In this document: positions 45,201 to 56,210 of the stretch, one piece after another
Numbering within the stretch: the stretch's first letter is position 1
Layout: each line of letters opens with the position of its first letter
The notes under the pieces: model-generated
Told to the model about the DNA's origin: nothing
Database searches by the model: none
What the model saw: only the letters and a program-made list of their open reading frames with translations
Made by a program: the position numbers and the translations under genes
Assembly: GCA_007922195.1 (NCBI GenBank)
Contig: ML682028.1
Location: 18,347,214 to 18,411,213 of the forward strand
Source of the DNA: Podocnemis expansa
Lineage: Eukaryota > Chordata > Testudines > Podocnemididae
Direction: 5' to 3'
Length of the DNA stretch: 64,000 bases

Positions 45201-48200
45201 ATCATAACTCATATTGAACAGGAATGTCACTGCCCCAGGGAAAGACCCTGGGCCCGGGCCACACCCCTTAGGCCACGATCTGGCGCCCCATGTGCCAGAC
45301 ACCAGTGATGCCCCTGATATTGAAATGAGTGGAACTACAGCAAACTATGTTTGCAGGATCAGGCTCGAAGTTCTTGCAAAGTAGTTTAAAATGTAGACAA
45401 GATGATTTACTTCCTGTTCCTCACCCCCACTTGGAAAGGAAGCCAAGCACCAAGTAAAAACCAGCTTTCAGAAGCATACCTAATGTCTGATTCCAGATCC
45501 ATGTGGTTCCTTTCTAGGTAAAATGAATCCGAGCCAGCTAGGCAAGGAATGAATTTCTCCAAATTTTCTTCAGGGTACAGCTGAGATAGCTAAAGGGAGA
45601 GGATATTACAAATTGGAAGAAAAGACAACTTGTTACTGGTCATTTGAGGAGCTTGATATAGTTTCATAGAGTTTAATCTATTCATGTTATCTTAGGGTGC
45701 TTCCAAAATACCACTGAACAAAATCAAATATAGGGAGAAAGTACAAAGTAAAGTTCTTTTAGAGTCCTTTACCTTAGAAATAAATTCAGTCACTTCAGTA
45801 GAAGATTTGGTTACCAATGTCACTGAAGAATCAGACCACAAGACCTTAAGAAATGAGAAGCGTTTGGTTTAGTAACTAAGCACACAGCTCTGTGGTTAAT
45901 GTTAATAGCCTGGAATCAGTGAACAGCAATTCATGCATTATTTACCCAATGTGTGAATAAAGGCTTGGACCATTTGTATGTTTGGCATAAATGTGATAAA
46001 ACTTTTTGTCCACACACAATTACAGTCCCTTTGTTCACTATTTTTATTCAGAAAATGGCTGCCCACCCTTCTCACGGTATTCGATTCCTGCTAACTACCA
46101 TTAAGCACCATTCAGAGCTCTTTACATTGTACAGAGTCATTGTCAGCTACAGCAAATGTAAATGCCAAATGGAAGAAACATTTTTCCTCCCATTGTTAAC
46201 TACAACAGCTGTTTTGTAGAATTTGAAGTTCAATATAAACACCACACCACCGCATGTTGTCCCTCTCATTTACAGTTCATCAACGTGAAGATGAGGATCT
46301 GAGGGAAAATGTCTCATGCAATATAGCAGAAGCTGTATACCGAAATCTGCAGCTACTGTCCTATCTACACTTTTTAGACAGCATCTTTTGCGTGTTCTCG
46401 AAAAACAAGACAGATAAGTGTTTCTTTCTATCTGCTTTTCTATAACAAGCCTCTACAACTTTTTTTTTTTTTTTTAAACTATTACTACAAAGATATTCAT
46501 TAGTTGGTGAGCTGAAAGTAAGAGTACCTTGCCAGAAAAGTCTGGCTACCGCTGCTTATTCTAAAGACCCATACACTGAAAATACCTCAGGTCAACTGTC
46601 TGGAAAGCATCGGAATCTTCTACATACAGTAAAGCATGGAAAAAGCCTGTCTTTATGCTTTTAAAAATCAGGAAGCAAATTTTTCCACATGACACTCGTT
46701 TCAGTGACAATTGAAAACACAAGTTTTCCCAACTGTCAGGATGCTTTCAAAACACTGATGATTAGAGAATATTTCAAAATACATTACATAATTGAGGAAT
46801 TTCCTCTTTCTACAGTTGCTAAACCAAAACCGAGAAACTCTGAGGAGTTTCTGCTTTTACAAGGTGTCTTTTTTCCTTCAACCAGCTCATGCTACATTCA
46901 CGAAAGAGTCTCTCAGAGTTCATGACAAAGCATGAAGGAAGGTATATTCTCCCCCTCCCAGTTTTGTAATAAAAGTAACTGACGTCTGATTGTTTTATAT
47001 TTTGATAATATGCTACAATTCTCAGCATTTACAAAACAATTACATGCCTTTTCAAATCAATGACAAGTAATTTCTGATCACATCAAATTGCTTTCACAGC
47101 CTTGCTTTTTCTCCCCATTGCTTCCAAGTGGCACATCAGAAGACAGTTTTTAACCCGGGAACAGCAATTTATTGGGTTAGCTAACTGCACCCTGTCCTGT
47201 CAGAAAGTTCTAGAATATCAATTTGAAGCCAGAAGCATAAAATTTCCAAATTAAACTACCATTGTTACAAGTAGATCTAATTCTCTGTCACTGAACGCTT
47301 CATTGTTTATGTGATGTATCTGACTACTCCGCGTGTGCGTGGGCAGGATCTTGATTTCGTTGCTACTCAATTGCACCAGTACGGCAGCACTCGCACTCCC
47401 CTCACACCCTCCAAAAGGGTGTCTGCAATGTTTCTGTTTCTGTCTGTAGCAGCAGACACAGAGGAATGGGATGGTGAAGAGTGGCGGGCCCAGGCATATG
47501 GGGGCTTTTTGTGGCCTCTCCCCTCCCACACACACCCCTCCCCCCCCCGAACTTAAAAAATTCACATATCATTTAAAGGGTATTCTGTTAAAAACCCCAT
47601 CAAATTAGTAGCCACCCTTTGAAAAGCCAAGTTTTATTTTGAAACCTGATGTGTTATCAATTAGCACTACCCAAAGTATCTCCAAGTTTATGGCCTTATT
47701 CTGAGTGGATCTTTCTCCCACGAAAGCTCATGCGATAAATATATTTATCAGTCTTTAAACACACCACTAGGCTCCTTGTTTGTTTTGCCGGACTAAACTA
47801 ACATGGCTGTGCCTTTGGAACCAATGCCAGTTTAAGGGCTTGAGACAAGAAGTGGAAAAATGCTTCATTCTCACCTAATATGACTGATGCGTGTTTCTGA
47901 ATTCTTAATACAATACTCACAATATTTCTTTGATTTATTAAATAAGGTCACATCTAAAAGGCCATAAGTGAGAAGAGAGGAGGGAAGATACACAAGAAAA
48001 CAGGCTGCTGAAAGCAAGAATCTGGCAAAAACTTCGATGCGGACATTAAACCTCACACAGACAGTAATATGATTTTTTGGCATCTGCTTCTGTCAGACAA
48101 ACATTAGCAATATTGCCTTCCGAACCACTAAACAATGGAAGATCTCTATTTTGCTTAATGTCACAAGTTTTCCAATTTACATCAGAATTTTAATTTTTTT

Positions 48201-50784
48201 AAGGCTCTTATCAAATACATGTTTGTCCAAACTCAGCTTTCATGCCAGTAAGTAGATGTAAAACTCAGACGCTTCAAATTGCTGAACTTTATGGAACAAA
48301 TATAACTCTCGTATTGTTCACCCCCCCCCCCCCACAGAAGCACAAGAGAAAGTTGGACACTATTACCAATATTTCCTGAGCTCACCTCGGTTTCAAACCA
48401 CACATTCCACCACTGAGTTTTATCACCTTAGCTCCTAAGAGGATTGTCTTTGGTGGTGTCTAACCTATTATAGAGCTTTTTCTTTAGCTTTCTTACAGCT
48501 GCACTACCATCACTTCAGCTCCCTCAGTGCAAGATCTAAGGAAGGTAAAATATATTGCCTATCTGTGTTCAGAGAGGGCTTGTCTGGATGGCACAGTGAT
48601 AAAAATTCCAGAACCATTAACACATTCTCTGCATTGAACTTCCCACTGTTGCTAGGACTGGGGGTAGTGCAGTGGGGAAATAATTTTATTTTTCAGGGTA
48701 GATAAGGCCTTATTGTCATTAAAACACAGCACAAATAGCCGTAAAGTAAAAATTTAACTTCAATGCAGTCTCAAGCATCTGTATCTTTGTTTTCAAAGGA
48801 TGACAGCTTGCATTTGGGTGACAACTCCATAGAGAAAATTGAAGTCTAAGTATTTACCATAGATTTAAGGAATATCATTCTTGTAATTAGCGTACAGGAC
48901 CAGCAATCAGAGCTGTTTTTATGCCTGGATCTGCCACAGATGCCCTGTAGGACTCTAGGCAAGTCACTTATCTGAGCTTTGTTTCCTCATCTGGGATAAT
49001 ACTTGCCTCTTAAGGATATGCTGAGGCTAAACTAATTAAAGCCAGATTCCTCAATCTGCTAAAGGTATTTCTGTGCACAAAGAATGGGAAGTGGTCTTAA
49101 ATCAGCTGGAGAATTCCCTATGTTCAAAGAAACTTAAGTGTGAAGACAGCAGAGGCCACAGCCTTTCCCACAATGTCCACGGTAAGTGAGTGGATCACAT
49201 CAGCGTGACGCTCTGCCCCACCGACTACCCCACTGGCTGTTCAGGAATGAACATGGCAGTTGCAGCCAGTTGTGTGTGGCATCCCCTCTTCACGTCATCT
49301 CTGAGACAGGATGGAGGATCAAAGCCACTCCTCCGTAAAGCCTGTATTGATTATGTAGCCCTTTGATCTCTGCTTTATAAAGAGAGAGGAGGCCAGTGAT
49401 TTTATATGCAGTTTTGAAGGACAGTATTACCTAAAATTATTGCATTGGTTTTCCCAACAAGAAGTGAGATCTTGAACATTGACAATACAACAGAACTACC
49501 TAACCCTAAATCAAAGTCTGCTTTTGGTGTCCCACACTAAAGATTCTCAGGCATACTGGAATTCAGTACAGACATTCGCTGATTCATAGAGGTTAAAGCC
49601 AGAAGGGATCATAAGATCATCTCATCTGAGCTCCTGTTGGTGCCCATCTGACGCTGAACCTTCCAGAACAGCATTCCAGCACTTTTTTGGGGAGCCAGAA
49701 TGGCATTCCTATATTTCTGACTTGGCTCCCTGCTCTGGAATGGAAGATGGTGGCTCTATGACCTGCCCTGGTAACTGAAATGACAACTCTCCTTCTGGAG
49801 CAGGCCTGAAGCTGAAGGGGTGGAAGAAAATGATGCTTTATCTCCTCCATTTCTGCACCATTCTGGAGAGCTGAGGCACTTCTTTCTTAAGGAGTAGAAC
49901 ACTCCTCCTGCACATCCCAGGATATCACATTTTACCCAGTTACTCCTTGTGTCAGGCTAAAGCATTACCTGTATTTGGCTAAATTATATTTCCAGAAGGG
50001 ATCCTGTCTTGGTTTAAAGACCTCAAGAAACAGAGAATCTTCCATTTCCCTTGATAGTTTTGTTCCAGTGGTTAATTATTCTCACCTTTAAAAAATGTGA
50101 ACTAGTTTCTACTTGGAATGTGTCTGGCTTCAGCTTCCAAGGGTTGTTTTTTATTATGCCTTCCTGGTAGATTAGAGAGCCCTTTGGTACCTCGTATTTT
50201 CTCCCTCTGAAGGTATTTCTACACACTAAGGAAGTTACCTCTCAAATCATCTTTTTGATAAGCTAAATGATTTGAGTATTCTCTCACTGTAAGGCCTTCT
50301 TTCCAGCCATCTAATAATTTTTGTAGCTCTTTACTGTGTTCTCTTCAGAATGTGGACAACAGAAGCGCACATAATGTTCTGAAACCAGTCTCATCAATGC
50401 CATATACAGAAGTAAAAATCACTTCTGCTCTCACTTACCTCTCCCTCATTTATGCACCCAATGATTGTGTTAGTCCTTCTGGCCACAGCATTATCTCATT
50501 TTTACAAGCTTTTGGCCAAATACTAGTACCTGTAGAAACCACCTAAAAACACTCTCATTCAAAAATGATTCCCTTTGATGATAGCTTTTTGAGATCTGTC
50601 AGTTCAGTATGAATGTTCCTATTTAGGTTTTAAGTTTTTTGTTTTTTTTTTCCTCTGACCCCATTAGGAACAAAAAAAAAATTAAAAAAAAAAAAAAAAA
50701 AAAAACTTACCTCAAAGGAATATTCAACATTTCTTTCATTCTTCCTAGGCACCAATCCCTTTACTTCCAATTTTTCAACACTCA
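28860..50784 (-). CDS. ZCCHC14: ZCCHC14, zinc finger CCHC-type protein 14 (11 exons, 5' part missing)
   Basis: ZCCHC14 is an RNA-binding adaptor. Its SAM domain recognises small stem-loops and it recruits TENT4 poly(A) polymerases, which lengthen and stabilise tails. Eleven exons in phase encode about 842 residues to the stop. In order they hold a PX-like region (EYSFEVLWSDSS..EFISKLSQLYPEENLEKFIPCLAG, first three exons), the SAM domain (NGILDWLRKLRLHKYYPVF.. into LTEEDLNKFESLTMGAKKKL, exons at 41405 and 39432), a Ser-rich acidic stretch, a long Ser/Thr/Pro-rich low-complexity region with a His6-Gln4 run, the CCHC knuckle CYNCGASGHRAQDC, and the C-terminus TFRLKYAPPAESLDSTD. The family, as I recall it, is about 950 residues or more, so roughly the first 110 or more residues lie beyond 64000. 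All junctions are GT-AG. Confidence 0.96.
28916..31428 (-). other. ZCCHC14 last intron
   Basis: AT-rich intron from GTAAGA to CTTTTACAG containing a 34-base T tract at 30179-30212. No gene or clear transposon recognised. Confidence 0.6.
30179..30212. repeat. Poly(T) tract, 34 bases
   Basis: Uninterrupted T run, the longest homopolymer noticed in the window. No element body that it could tail is evident. Confidence 0.95.
31429..32865 (-). CDS. ZCCHC14: ZCCHC14 large exon with the CCHC zinc knuckle
   Basis: Acceptor TGTCTCTAG, donor CGGCAAG|GTAAG. 1437 bases, one open frame. It begins LEIHLEGSDKEKPVMLLNHF and continues through a Ser/Thr/Pro-rich region (probably disordered), HHHHHHQQQQ, a Cys-rich CMVCSSCGCSGNCG patch, an aromatic FQHPFSGSSMFTFPFLPF segment, and the C-x2-C-x4-H-x4-C knuckle (31502-31461). 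Reading past the donor gives a spurious extension to 31346. Other-frame ORFs here are shadows. Confidence 0.97.
32942..33082 (-). CDS. ZCCHC14: ZCCHC14 exon (Ser-rich acidic stretch)
   Basis: Acceptor TGTCCTCAG, donor GAGAC|GTAAGG. 141 bases encode LRVDVDQPAHPLPREGSSSE, YSSSSSSPMG and EESSDSAEENER. Confidence 0.94.
33546..33673 (-). CDS. ZCCHC14: ZCCHC14 exon
   Basis: Acceptor CCCCTGCAG, donor GCTGCAG|GTAAA. 128 bases encode EKSEKRCLNPATPPSVTSSG through RGNHAA. Confidence 0.94.
34605..34760 (+). pseudogene. Myb/SANT-like DNA-binding protein remnant (transposon-derived)
   Basis: From 34605 the frame reads MKAKELWPANQ, stop, SGVEPQTCCF, stop, ESHAIFG, then a TTMYPPFEEP stretch. This resembles the KELRQAYQKTKEAN..SGSEPQTCRFYDELHAILG end of Myb/SANT-like domains in PIF-Harbinger proteins. 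In-frame stops show it is dead. Confidence 0.6.
35731..35940. mobile_element. hAT-type MITE, second family
   Basis: The termini TAGGGATCTCAAAC and GTTTGAGACCCCTG are inverted. The 8-bp flanks are GCCTAGGG (35723-35730) and GACTAGGG (35941-35948). 210 bp, no coding capacity, inserted into the Harbinger-like element. Confidence 0.82.
36293..36990 (-). mobile_element. CR1 LINE 3' fragment
   Basis: On the + strand: ACCAATGGTTTATCTAGCTC, TATCCTGTCTTACGGAAGTGGCCAGTGCC, TTCAGAGGGAATGAACTGAACAGGGCAATC, GAACCCAGTTATAGTTTTGGCC, GGTAACCAGAACTGCACACAGTACTC. This is the antisense order of the CR1 3' UTR and the end of ORF2. It is nested in the Harbinger-like element. Confidence 0.82.
37613..37637. repeat. 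Poly(A) tract, 25 bases
   Basis: Uninterrupted A run inside the Harbinger-like composite. Confidence 0.95.
38727..38938. mobile_element. Head-to-head pair of hammerhead-like repeats
   Basis: A reversed tail (GAGTCCTGTGGCACTTCTAAAGACTAACAAA, 38732-38762) is followed by a forward copy with CTGATAAA, GTGGTATTTTCTCCCAC, GAAAGCTCATGCGG, AATAAATTTGTTAAGTC and the GGACTCCTTGTTTGTTCTGTTGAACTAGACTTACAC tail, ending CCCTGGAA. The ribozyme-like ends face inward. Confidence 0.78.
39432..39523 (-). CDS. ZCCHC14: ZCCHC14 exon (second half of SAM domain)
   Basis: Acceptor CCATAAAAG, donor GGAAAA|GTAAG. 92 bases encode FLSLTEEDLNKFESLTMGAK and KKLKTQLELE plus two bases of Lys. Confidence 0.95.
41405..41672 (-). 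CDS. ZCCHC14: ZCCHC14 exon (first half of SAM domain)
   Basis: Acceptor TATTTTGCAG, donor GAGAAG|GTAAAG. 268 bases, ending with QNGILDWLRKLRLHKYYPVF and KQLTMEK, the first SAM helices. Confidence 0.95.
42979..43033 (-). CDS. ZCCHC14: ZCCHC14 exon
   Basis: Acceptor CTGTTTAG, donor GGAAG|GTGAG. 55 bases encode PANPSLYKVVTTLGASG, with split codons at both ends that fit the neighbouring exons. Confidence 0.92.
43132..43226 (-). CDS. ZCCHC14: ZCCHC14 exon
   Basis: Acceptor ACTTTTAG, donor TTCAA|GTGAG. 95 bases encode YLASLPSHVLKNDHVKKFFS and a Ser/Gln-rich end. Confidence 0.94.
43716..43750. repeat. (AAAAC)n microsatellite
   Basis: Five to six tandem AAAAC units in a ZCCHC14 intron. Confidence 0.9.
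45480..45589 (-). CDS. ZCCHC14: ZCCHC14 exon (PX-like region)
   Basis: Acceptor CCCTTTAG, donor TTAG|GTATGC. 110 bases encode LSQLYPEENLEKFIPCLAGS through HMDLESDI plus two bases of Arg. Confidence 0.94.
45773..45844 (-). CDS. ZCCHC14: ZCCHC14 exon (PX-like region)
   Basis: Acceptor TTTCTTAAG, donor AAG|GTAAAG. 72 bases, in phase, encode VLWSDSSVTLVTKSSTEVTE and FISK. Confidence 0.93.
47701..47821 (+). mobile_element. Hammerhead-like repeat
   Basis: CTGA, GTGGATCTTTCTCCCAC, GAAAGCTCATGCGA, AAATATATTTATCAGTC, then the CTAGGCTCCTTGTTTGTTTTGCCGGACTAAACTAACATGG tail, ending CCTTTGGAAC. A deletion removes part of the CTGANGA core. Confidence 0.78.
48321..48333. repeat. Poly(C) tract, 13 bases
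   Basis: Uninterrupted C run in a ZCCHC14 intron. Confidence 0.9.
48885..49045 (+). repeat. MIR-type SINE
   Basis: GGATCTGCCACAGATGCCC, GACTCTAGGCAAGTCACTTATC, TTTGTTTCCTCATCTGGGATAATACTTGCCTC and GGATATGCTGAGGCTAAACTAATTAAA follow MIR order. Confidence 0.78.
49575..50545 (-). mobile_element. CR1 LINE 3' part (end of ORF2 and 3' UTR)
   Basis: On the + strand the antisense CR1 order runs from TTCATAGAGGTTAAAGCCAGAAGGGATCATAAGATCATC through AAACAGAGAATCTTCC, CAGTGGTTAATTATTCTCAC, TTTGATAAGCTAAATGATTTGAG, TGTGGACAACAGAAGCGCAC and CCTTCTGGCCACAGCATTA. On the - strand a degenerate VRIINHWNK-type stretch matches the usual CR1 ORF2 C-terminus. The copy is 5'-truncated, as is normal for LINEs. Confidence 0.85.
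50711..50784 (-). CDS. ZCCHC14: ZCCHC14 exon (start of PX-like region)
   Basis: Acceptor TTTTAATAG, donor GAG|GTAAG. 74 bases: two bases completing a codon, then SVEKLEVKGLVPRKNERNVE and YSFE. It is the first exon of the gene seen in the window. Confidence 0.85.
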
Positions 50785-51124
50785 CTATTAAAAGTAAAGA
50801 AATGAGAATAAAAAGGAAGTTCCCAAACACAGTGAAAATTACTTATTCTTACCTAGCATTGAATTTGTTTTGAGAGTGAAATATGACAGGTATATATACA
50901 ACAAACTGGTTCACATCATTCAGTGCACAGGAGGAATGGTGATCACTGAATGGATAGCTCAATATTTCTATTTTCATCACTCAATATGCATCTGCATGAC
51001 TTGGTCACTGCACACCAGCCAAACCCTGCGCTGAACACAAAAAACTTATTTCCTCCTGGTCTTTCTATGGCACTTAAAAGCAAAGCATAGGAGTTCTTCA
51101 CAAATGCTAAGGAGCTTATTTTCA

Positions 51125-51330
51125 CAACACCTCTGTGAAGAAAGGAGCTATTCCAGTTTTACAGATGGAAAACTGAGGCACAGAAAGATTAAAGCCAAAG
51201 CTGTTAAACATGTCCACTAATCTCAGGGGCCCGACTTTTTCAGAGTATAAACATCTTTACAGTACTCTGTGTTCCAAGCACAGCTCCCATTGATTTCAAG
51301 CACAGTGGGAACATGTCAGCCTGAACAATT
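51125..51330 (+). repeat. L2/MIR-like fragment
   Basis: CCAGTTTTACAGATGGAAAACTGAGGCACAGAAAGATTAAAGC is the typical conserved L2/MIR3 stretch. CAGCTCCCATTGATTTCAAGCACAGTGGGAAC follows and fits another common sauropsid repeat block. Confidence 0.6.
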
Positions 51331-53394
51331 CAAGTTTGAAAAAGAGTTAAGCAGTTGAAAAGAGGGTTTGTAGTAGAAAACATTTGACAACTTTACTGGC
51401 GTTGCTGCCAAAAGCACTGATAATAAATAGCTACACAAGACAATCCTGCCCTTCAGATTTTTGCTGCATTATCTTCATGGAATCCTTATCTATCAGCCAC
51501 ACACAAAAGAACCTGTTTGACTGTACCCGTTTTTCACCAATATCAATAATTTCTACTGGTTTTTGATTAAACATATAAAAAAAAGACAGGGAATTTTTTC
51601 GTTAAAAGGATATTTAAATGGCTTTGGGCTCCTACAGAAAGTAAACTGGGGGGGGGGGGCGCTCCTGGAGTTTTCACGCCAAACAGTGGACTGAAGCAGG
51701 GATGGGATGCCACCAAACAGGAAATCCACCTCTCCAGAGCCCCAGCATCTTGATTCTGGTGGAGAGTTTAACCAGGCTTCTGCACACTTATTCGAGGTTA
51801 CTTATACACTGCATTATTAGCAGGCTTGGCATTACAGACACTGTGTAAATCCATTTTTATATTATACCCAGGACATTGCAGTTATAGCACAGAACGCTGA
51901 GCAGTAAAATTGCATCTGGCTCCATTACTGGAGCCTAATCCCTTCATATTCTCCCCTTTGATTGCTTCAAGCCATGCTACCATGCCCTTGCAGCCTGTTT
52001 TCCTGCAAGCTGCAACAATCTTGACATCTACTGAAGTCTTTACTTAGGCTATTTAAAGACCTATTACTAGGTCCTGTTGGTGTTTGAAGACAGTAATAGT
52101 TTAGATTCTGGCTATTTTAGAAACTTCCTCTTTCTCCAGCATTGTTCTCACTCATCTTTAGTCATACGCTTTTTAGGAATCCCACAATCGTTTCACAGGT
52201 CAGCTGATAACAGTTCAAGTTGTGGTGCTGGCTCTTCACATCTCTCTCAATCATTCCATCTCCACTTATTTCCTCTCCCATACCGCCAAACAAAAAATAA
52301 ATGCATTTTCAGCATGGCTACTCTTGCTCCATATTTATTACATACTCTGTTTTCTTATTCTGAAGCCTTTCTTAATTTAACATTTTCAGAGGCTTTCCCT
52401 AACCCTCTCTGAAACTATGATTTAGTCATTTTTATTGTATTTCACTGCTGTGTTGCACCTGGATCACCTTAGTTTGGGGAGAGGGTGGAATGTGTGGCAT
52501 GTTTAGAATAAGTAATCTCCTGACTTGATGGAGTGGCTGCACACTGCTTTGAAGATACATAAATACTTAAACATGGTTAAGCAGTCTGTGTCTGTCTGTC
52601 TCTCTATTAAAAAAGAGTTCAGTTCAACCTCATCCACAGTTAGAAGTGTTGTACATTGAATGTGGACTAGAATCAAATGCAGTAAGAGATTGCAAGAAAG
52701 TGCATGACTGGCAAGAAACTTCGATCATCATTTCCTGGGTAAAACTCCATAAACAAGAAGCAGGAACAAACTTGTAGAAGGCTTGATAAACACTTTTGCG
52801 ATATACACATCTTCAGAGATTGACAGAGGGAAGGGAAGTCATTTAGATTTGGCAACTGTTACTTCTCTGAAGAATTATTAATGCCAATTCTGTGTTACAC
52901 TACTGGCTTTGCTCTGCATTCCTTTGCGGTTTCTAGACTCCACTGTATTCAGATAACATCTCTAGAGGTCTCAGCACATGCTAGTAATTCAAGCAAGACA
53001 GAAGCGTAGATAGCTGTAAAAACAGTTGTGTACGCTTTACTAGTTGGGTTATTGGCAGGTTTTAATATGATCTTACGAACATCTATTCCCATGAATTTTG
53101 TTCACCTCAGCCAGCTGGCATGTTAAAGCAACTGTCTGTCTTGCTTATACTAGGACTATACAATTCTAACTATTGTGTTTAGAAAACAACTCCTAGTGTG
53201 GATGAGCATAATTCACTTCCCCAGATTAGATAAATTCTAATCAGCTACTGTTAAAGGATCTTACTTTGTTATGGAAAAGGAAAAGCACACTGCACAGCAG
53301 TGCAATATATGTTTATTGTAAAGTAGTACTGCATCGAGGGAGGGACCCAAAAGGGGCAAAAAACCCCACAAGACTTGCACAGTGGGAAACTTAC

Positions 53395-54257
53395 ATTAGC
53401 CAATACCAACTAACACCTGTATAACTTACCATGACTAGGCCACATGTAAGCCAGGAGTGTTGTTTAAAATACTTGTGTAATCCCTTTGGGGTCTTAAAGA
53501 GCATGGTTCCTTTAAATCTTTGCCCTGGGGAGGAGGGACTGATTGCTCTGGAAGGAGGGTGTGGGGCTGAGGGGAAGGGGGCTGCAGCCAGAGGCCCAGG
53601 AGAGAAGCAACAGAGAGATGGAGAGACCCTGCCTGAAGCCAGGGAGGACAGAGCGGCTGACCTGGGAGCCCAGGACAGTACCCACAGGAGGACACTGTAC
53701 TGGGGGGAGTTGTCCAAGGACAACTATGACTGGCCACTTGGAGCCGTGGGGCTGTGAGTACAGGGCCTGGGACTAAGTGGGAGCTGTAGTTAGTTAAGTG
53801 GGCAGGGTGTTGTTCTGTGGTCGCAGAGAGCGGCAGAAGAGGCATCCGAAGGTTTTTGCTGGAAAGGTTGCTAACACTGAAGACGACCAGGAGCTGCTGG
53901 ACTGAACACTGGACTGGAGCTGTGCTGGGACTCCTGAACTCAGGGCGCAGACACAGAGCTCACTGTCTGCCGTCAGCCTGCTGCACTGCGGGGCCTGCAG
54001 GGGCCCTGTGTTGGCTGTTACTCTGTGTTACTGATGCCCCATCTCCCCTGTTGGTTTCTGCTTCGCCCCTCCGTATATAAATCTTCCCCATTCCCATAAT
54101 TCCTGTGCTATCCCAGTGTGTGTGTGGTCATTCTGGGGGGTTTGGAACAGATGCCCCTGGGGTAAAGGGGCTCTCCTTGCTGCATTAATGCGCACACCCT
54201 TCCTTGGCCAGAACTGCCTGCAGGGCAGTCTCTTATCTTGGCCACGGGGATGTTACA
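53395..54257. mobile_element. GC-rich LTR-like or other dispersed element (tentative)
   Basis: An abrupt block of about 860 bp, much richer in GC than the surrounding intron. It contains GTATATAAATC (TATA-like, near 54072 on the + strand). On the - strand it begins TGTAACATCCCCGTGGCC and ends near CCCACTGTGCA, as an LTR would. No clean target duplication is visible, so the class is uncertain. The 108- and 136-codon ORFs inside show no known family. Confidence 0.35.
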
Positions 54258-54639
54258 CTTGTTATTCAGTTGCCCTCTATTTTGAGTGAATTAAATGCAC
54301 TGAATACATTCCCCAGCCATCTCCTCAATTAAAAAGGCATGCCATTTATCAGGGAGGTGACTGGAGTCTACTATACTGGCAGTGTCATAGGATTCTGTAT
54401 GATTCAACCTATCCTAGATCATTCAATATAGTTCAGTGCACTAGAATTAAGTTTTATACTGCATCCATCACAATCATCTTCAGAGTTTTCCTATTTAGCT
54501 ATTAACATTCTAGTTTTTAACAATGCTGCAGGTTTAAACAAGAAAATTCATAACTCTTGTGGCAGTCACCCATTCATGTATCTAAAGAAGCCCTATCAAA
54601 TTCCTGTTCCATTCTGGTCAAACTTCATGGTTGTAGGAT

Positions 54640-55490
54640 TTGAAAATGAATTAATGTGACATTTTCAAGTGTTTACAACTGAAATGTCAGGTGTTGTAAC
54701 CTTGGGGGTCCCAACCCAAAAGGGAGATGCAGGGGTCAGTGAGAGGGGTCTGGAAATTGTTGTGGGGGTTGAGAGAGTACCGCCTTCACTTCTGTGCTTC
54801 CTTCGGAGCTGGATGAGTAAGGCAGCAGCTGAGAAAGTTTCAGCAGACAGAAGGCGAGTCTGATCTCTCCCATGCTGCATGCCTTGACCGGCGCTCCTAG
54901 CTGCTAGTCCCAGCCAGTGGCAGACTAATGCACAGGCCTCAGAGGCCCTATGCCTGTGGCCCCAGCCAATTTGCAGAAATGGGCACCCTGAACCCCAGCA
55001 GGAGACAGGAGGAGGGGCAGAATCCTTTATCCTGACTTCCACTCAGAGTGGGGAGATAGAGGACTTGCTCTTACCCTGGATGGCTGCTCTTTGGGGTGTG
55101 GAGGGGAGAAATCAGACCCTCCAGTTACCTCCCCTGCCTGCAGAAAGTGCCAGGATTGCAGAAGTGAGACACATTCACTTCTGTGCTTCCTCCAGAGGTG
55201 GGTCTGCAACCTCCACCGAGAGCAGGTGTGCGGGGGGAAGAGCAAGGCCTGTCCCTCTCCAGCCCGCCTGGGGGAGCTAGGACTCACCTCCACCTTCAGT
55301 AGGCTCCTTTGGCTGTAGGAAGCTATGGGGCTGCTGCCCAGCCTTGGAACTTCATACAGCAGGGGACGGTACCTGAAGATGGGTCAGATTCTCCTCCTCC
55401 AAGCGTAGCTGTGCAGGGGAAGGATAAGTCTCATCCCTCCCCAGCCCAGTCAGGACTAGCAGCCTCCAGCTGGGGAGGTCACCCTACATA
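54640..55490. repeat. Dispersed repeat with an internally duplicated segment
   Basis: CTTCACTTCTGTGCTTCCTTCGGAGCTGGATGAG (from 54784) recurs in altered form as ATTCACTTCTGTGCTTCCTCCAGAGGTGGG (from 55171). Both are followed by GC-rich sequence. GGTGTTGTAACCTTGGGGGTCCCAACCCAAAAGGGAG at the left end resembles a common sauropsid dispersed repeat whose class I cannot name. Confidence 0.5.
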
Positions 55491-56079
55491 ATAATCTTTT
55501 AAAATCTGGTGTGAAGATTAACTACTCAGATCAATCAATCGAAGAAAAAGTTGTAATTCATCAAGCAGCAAAGAAAGGGATACAATGCATTTACTCAAAA
55601 ACCCTAAGGACTACTGACACTGTCAACTGGGTTACATCTCTGAAAACTACACTTACACTTTCACAAGACACCCTTGCCAGAAATCCCCTTCTCCACCAAC
55701 AGGGTCACTGATACAGCTGTAATACATATTGTTGCACAGAATGGAATAATTTCAGCTCAGACAGAATCACATATCCAGTCCACAACAGTGAGACATCACC
55801 TCCCACTGTCACACCGAACAATTTGAGCAAAGCGTCCAGAACCAAACCAGCAAGGCTGCAGAACCACCTCATAAAGGTTGGCTTCACTGGCTAGGATTAA
55901 AACTGTGGTAAAGTAAGGTTTCATTATAGGAACTTAGTCATATGCTGACCATTCATATGAATCATTGCCTAAACATCATCTTCTCTTCAATGTGCCATGC
56001 AAGCAAAGGAGATTGGAGGGAGGGGGAAGAACAAGTACTTGTGTTTAGGGGGAAGCTTCTTTTTGGGGCAGGTCATGCA

Positions 56080-56210
56080 ACAATAGTTTTCTATGGGGTT
56101 TCTTGTGCCTTTCTTTTGAAGGATGTGCTACTAACTAGCCACTGTTAATCACATGTAACTAGACTAGATGGACTACTTATCTGAGTCAATATACCAAATC
56201 CTGTGTTAAG
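56080..56210 (+). mobile_element. CR1 LINE 3' tail
   Basis: TATGGGGTTTCTTGTGCCTTTCTTTTGAAGGATGTGCTAC, ACTAGACTAGATGGACTACTTATCTGAGTCAATATACC and AAATCCTGTG match the sense-strand CR1 3' end in order. Confidence 0.75.

Noticed and set aside
53431..53845. ORFs of 108 and 136 codons in the GC-rich intronic block
   Set aside because: Open on both strands, low complexity, no domain; best explained by GC content of a repeat-like element.
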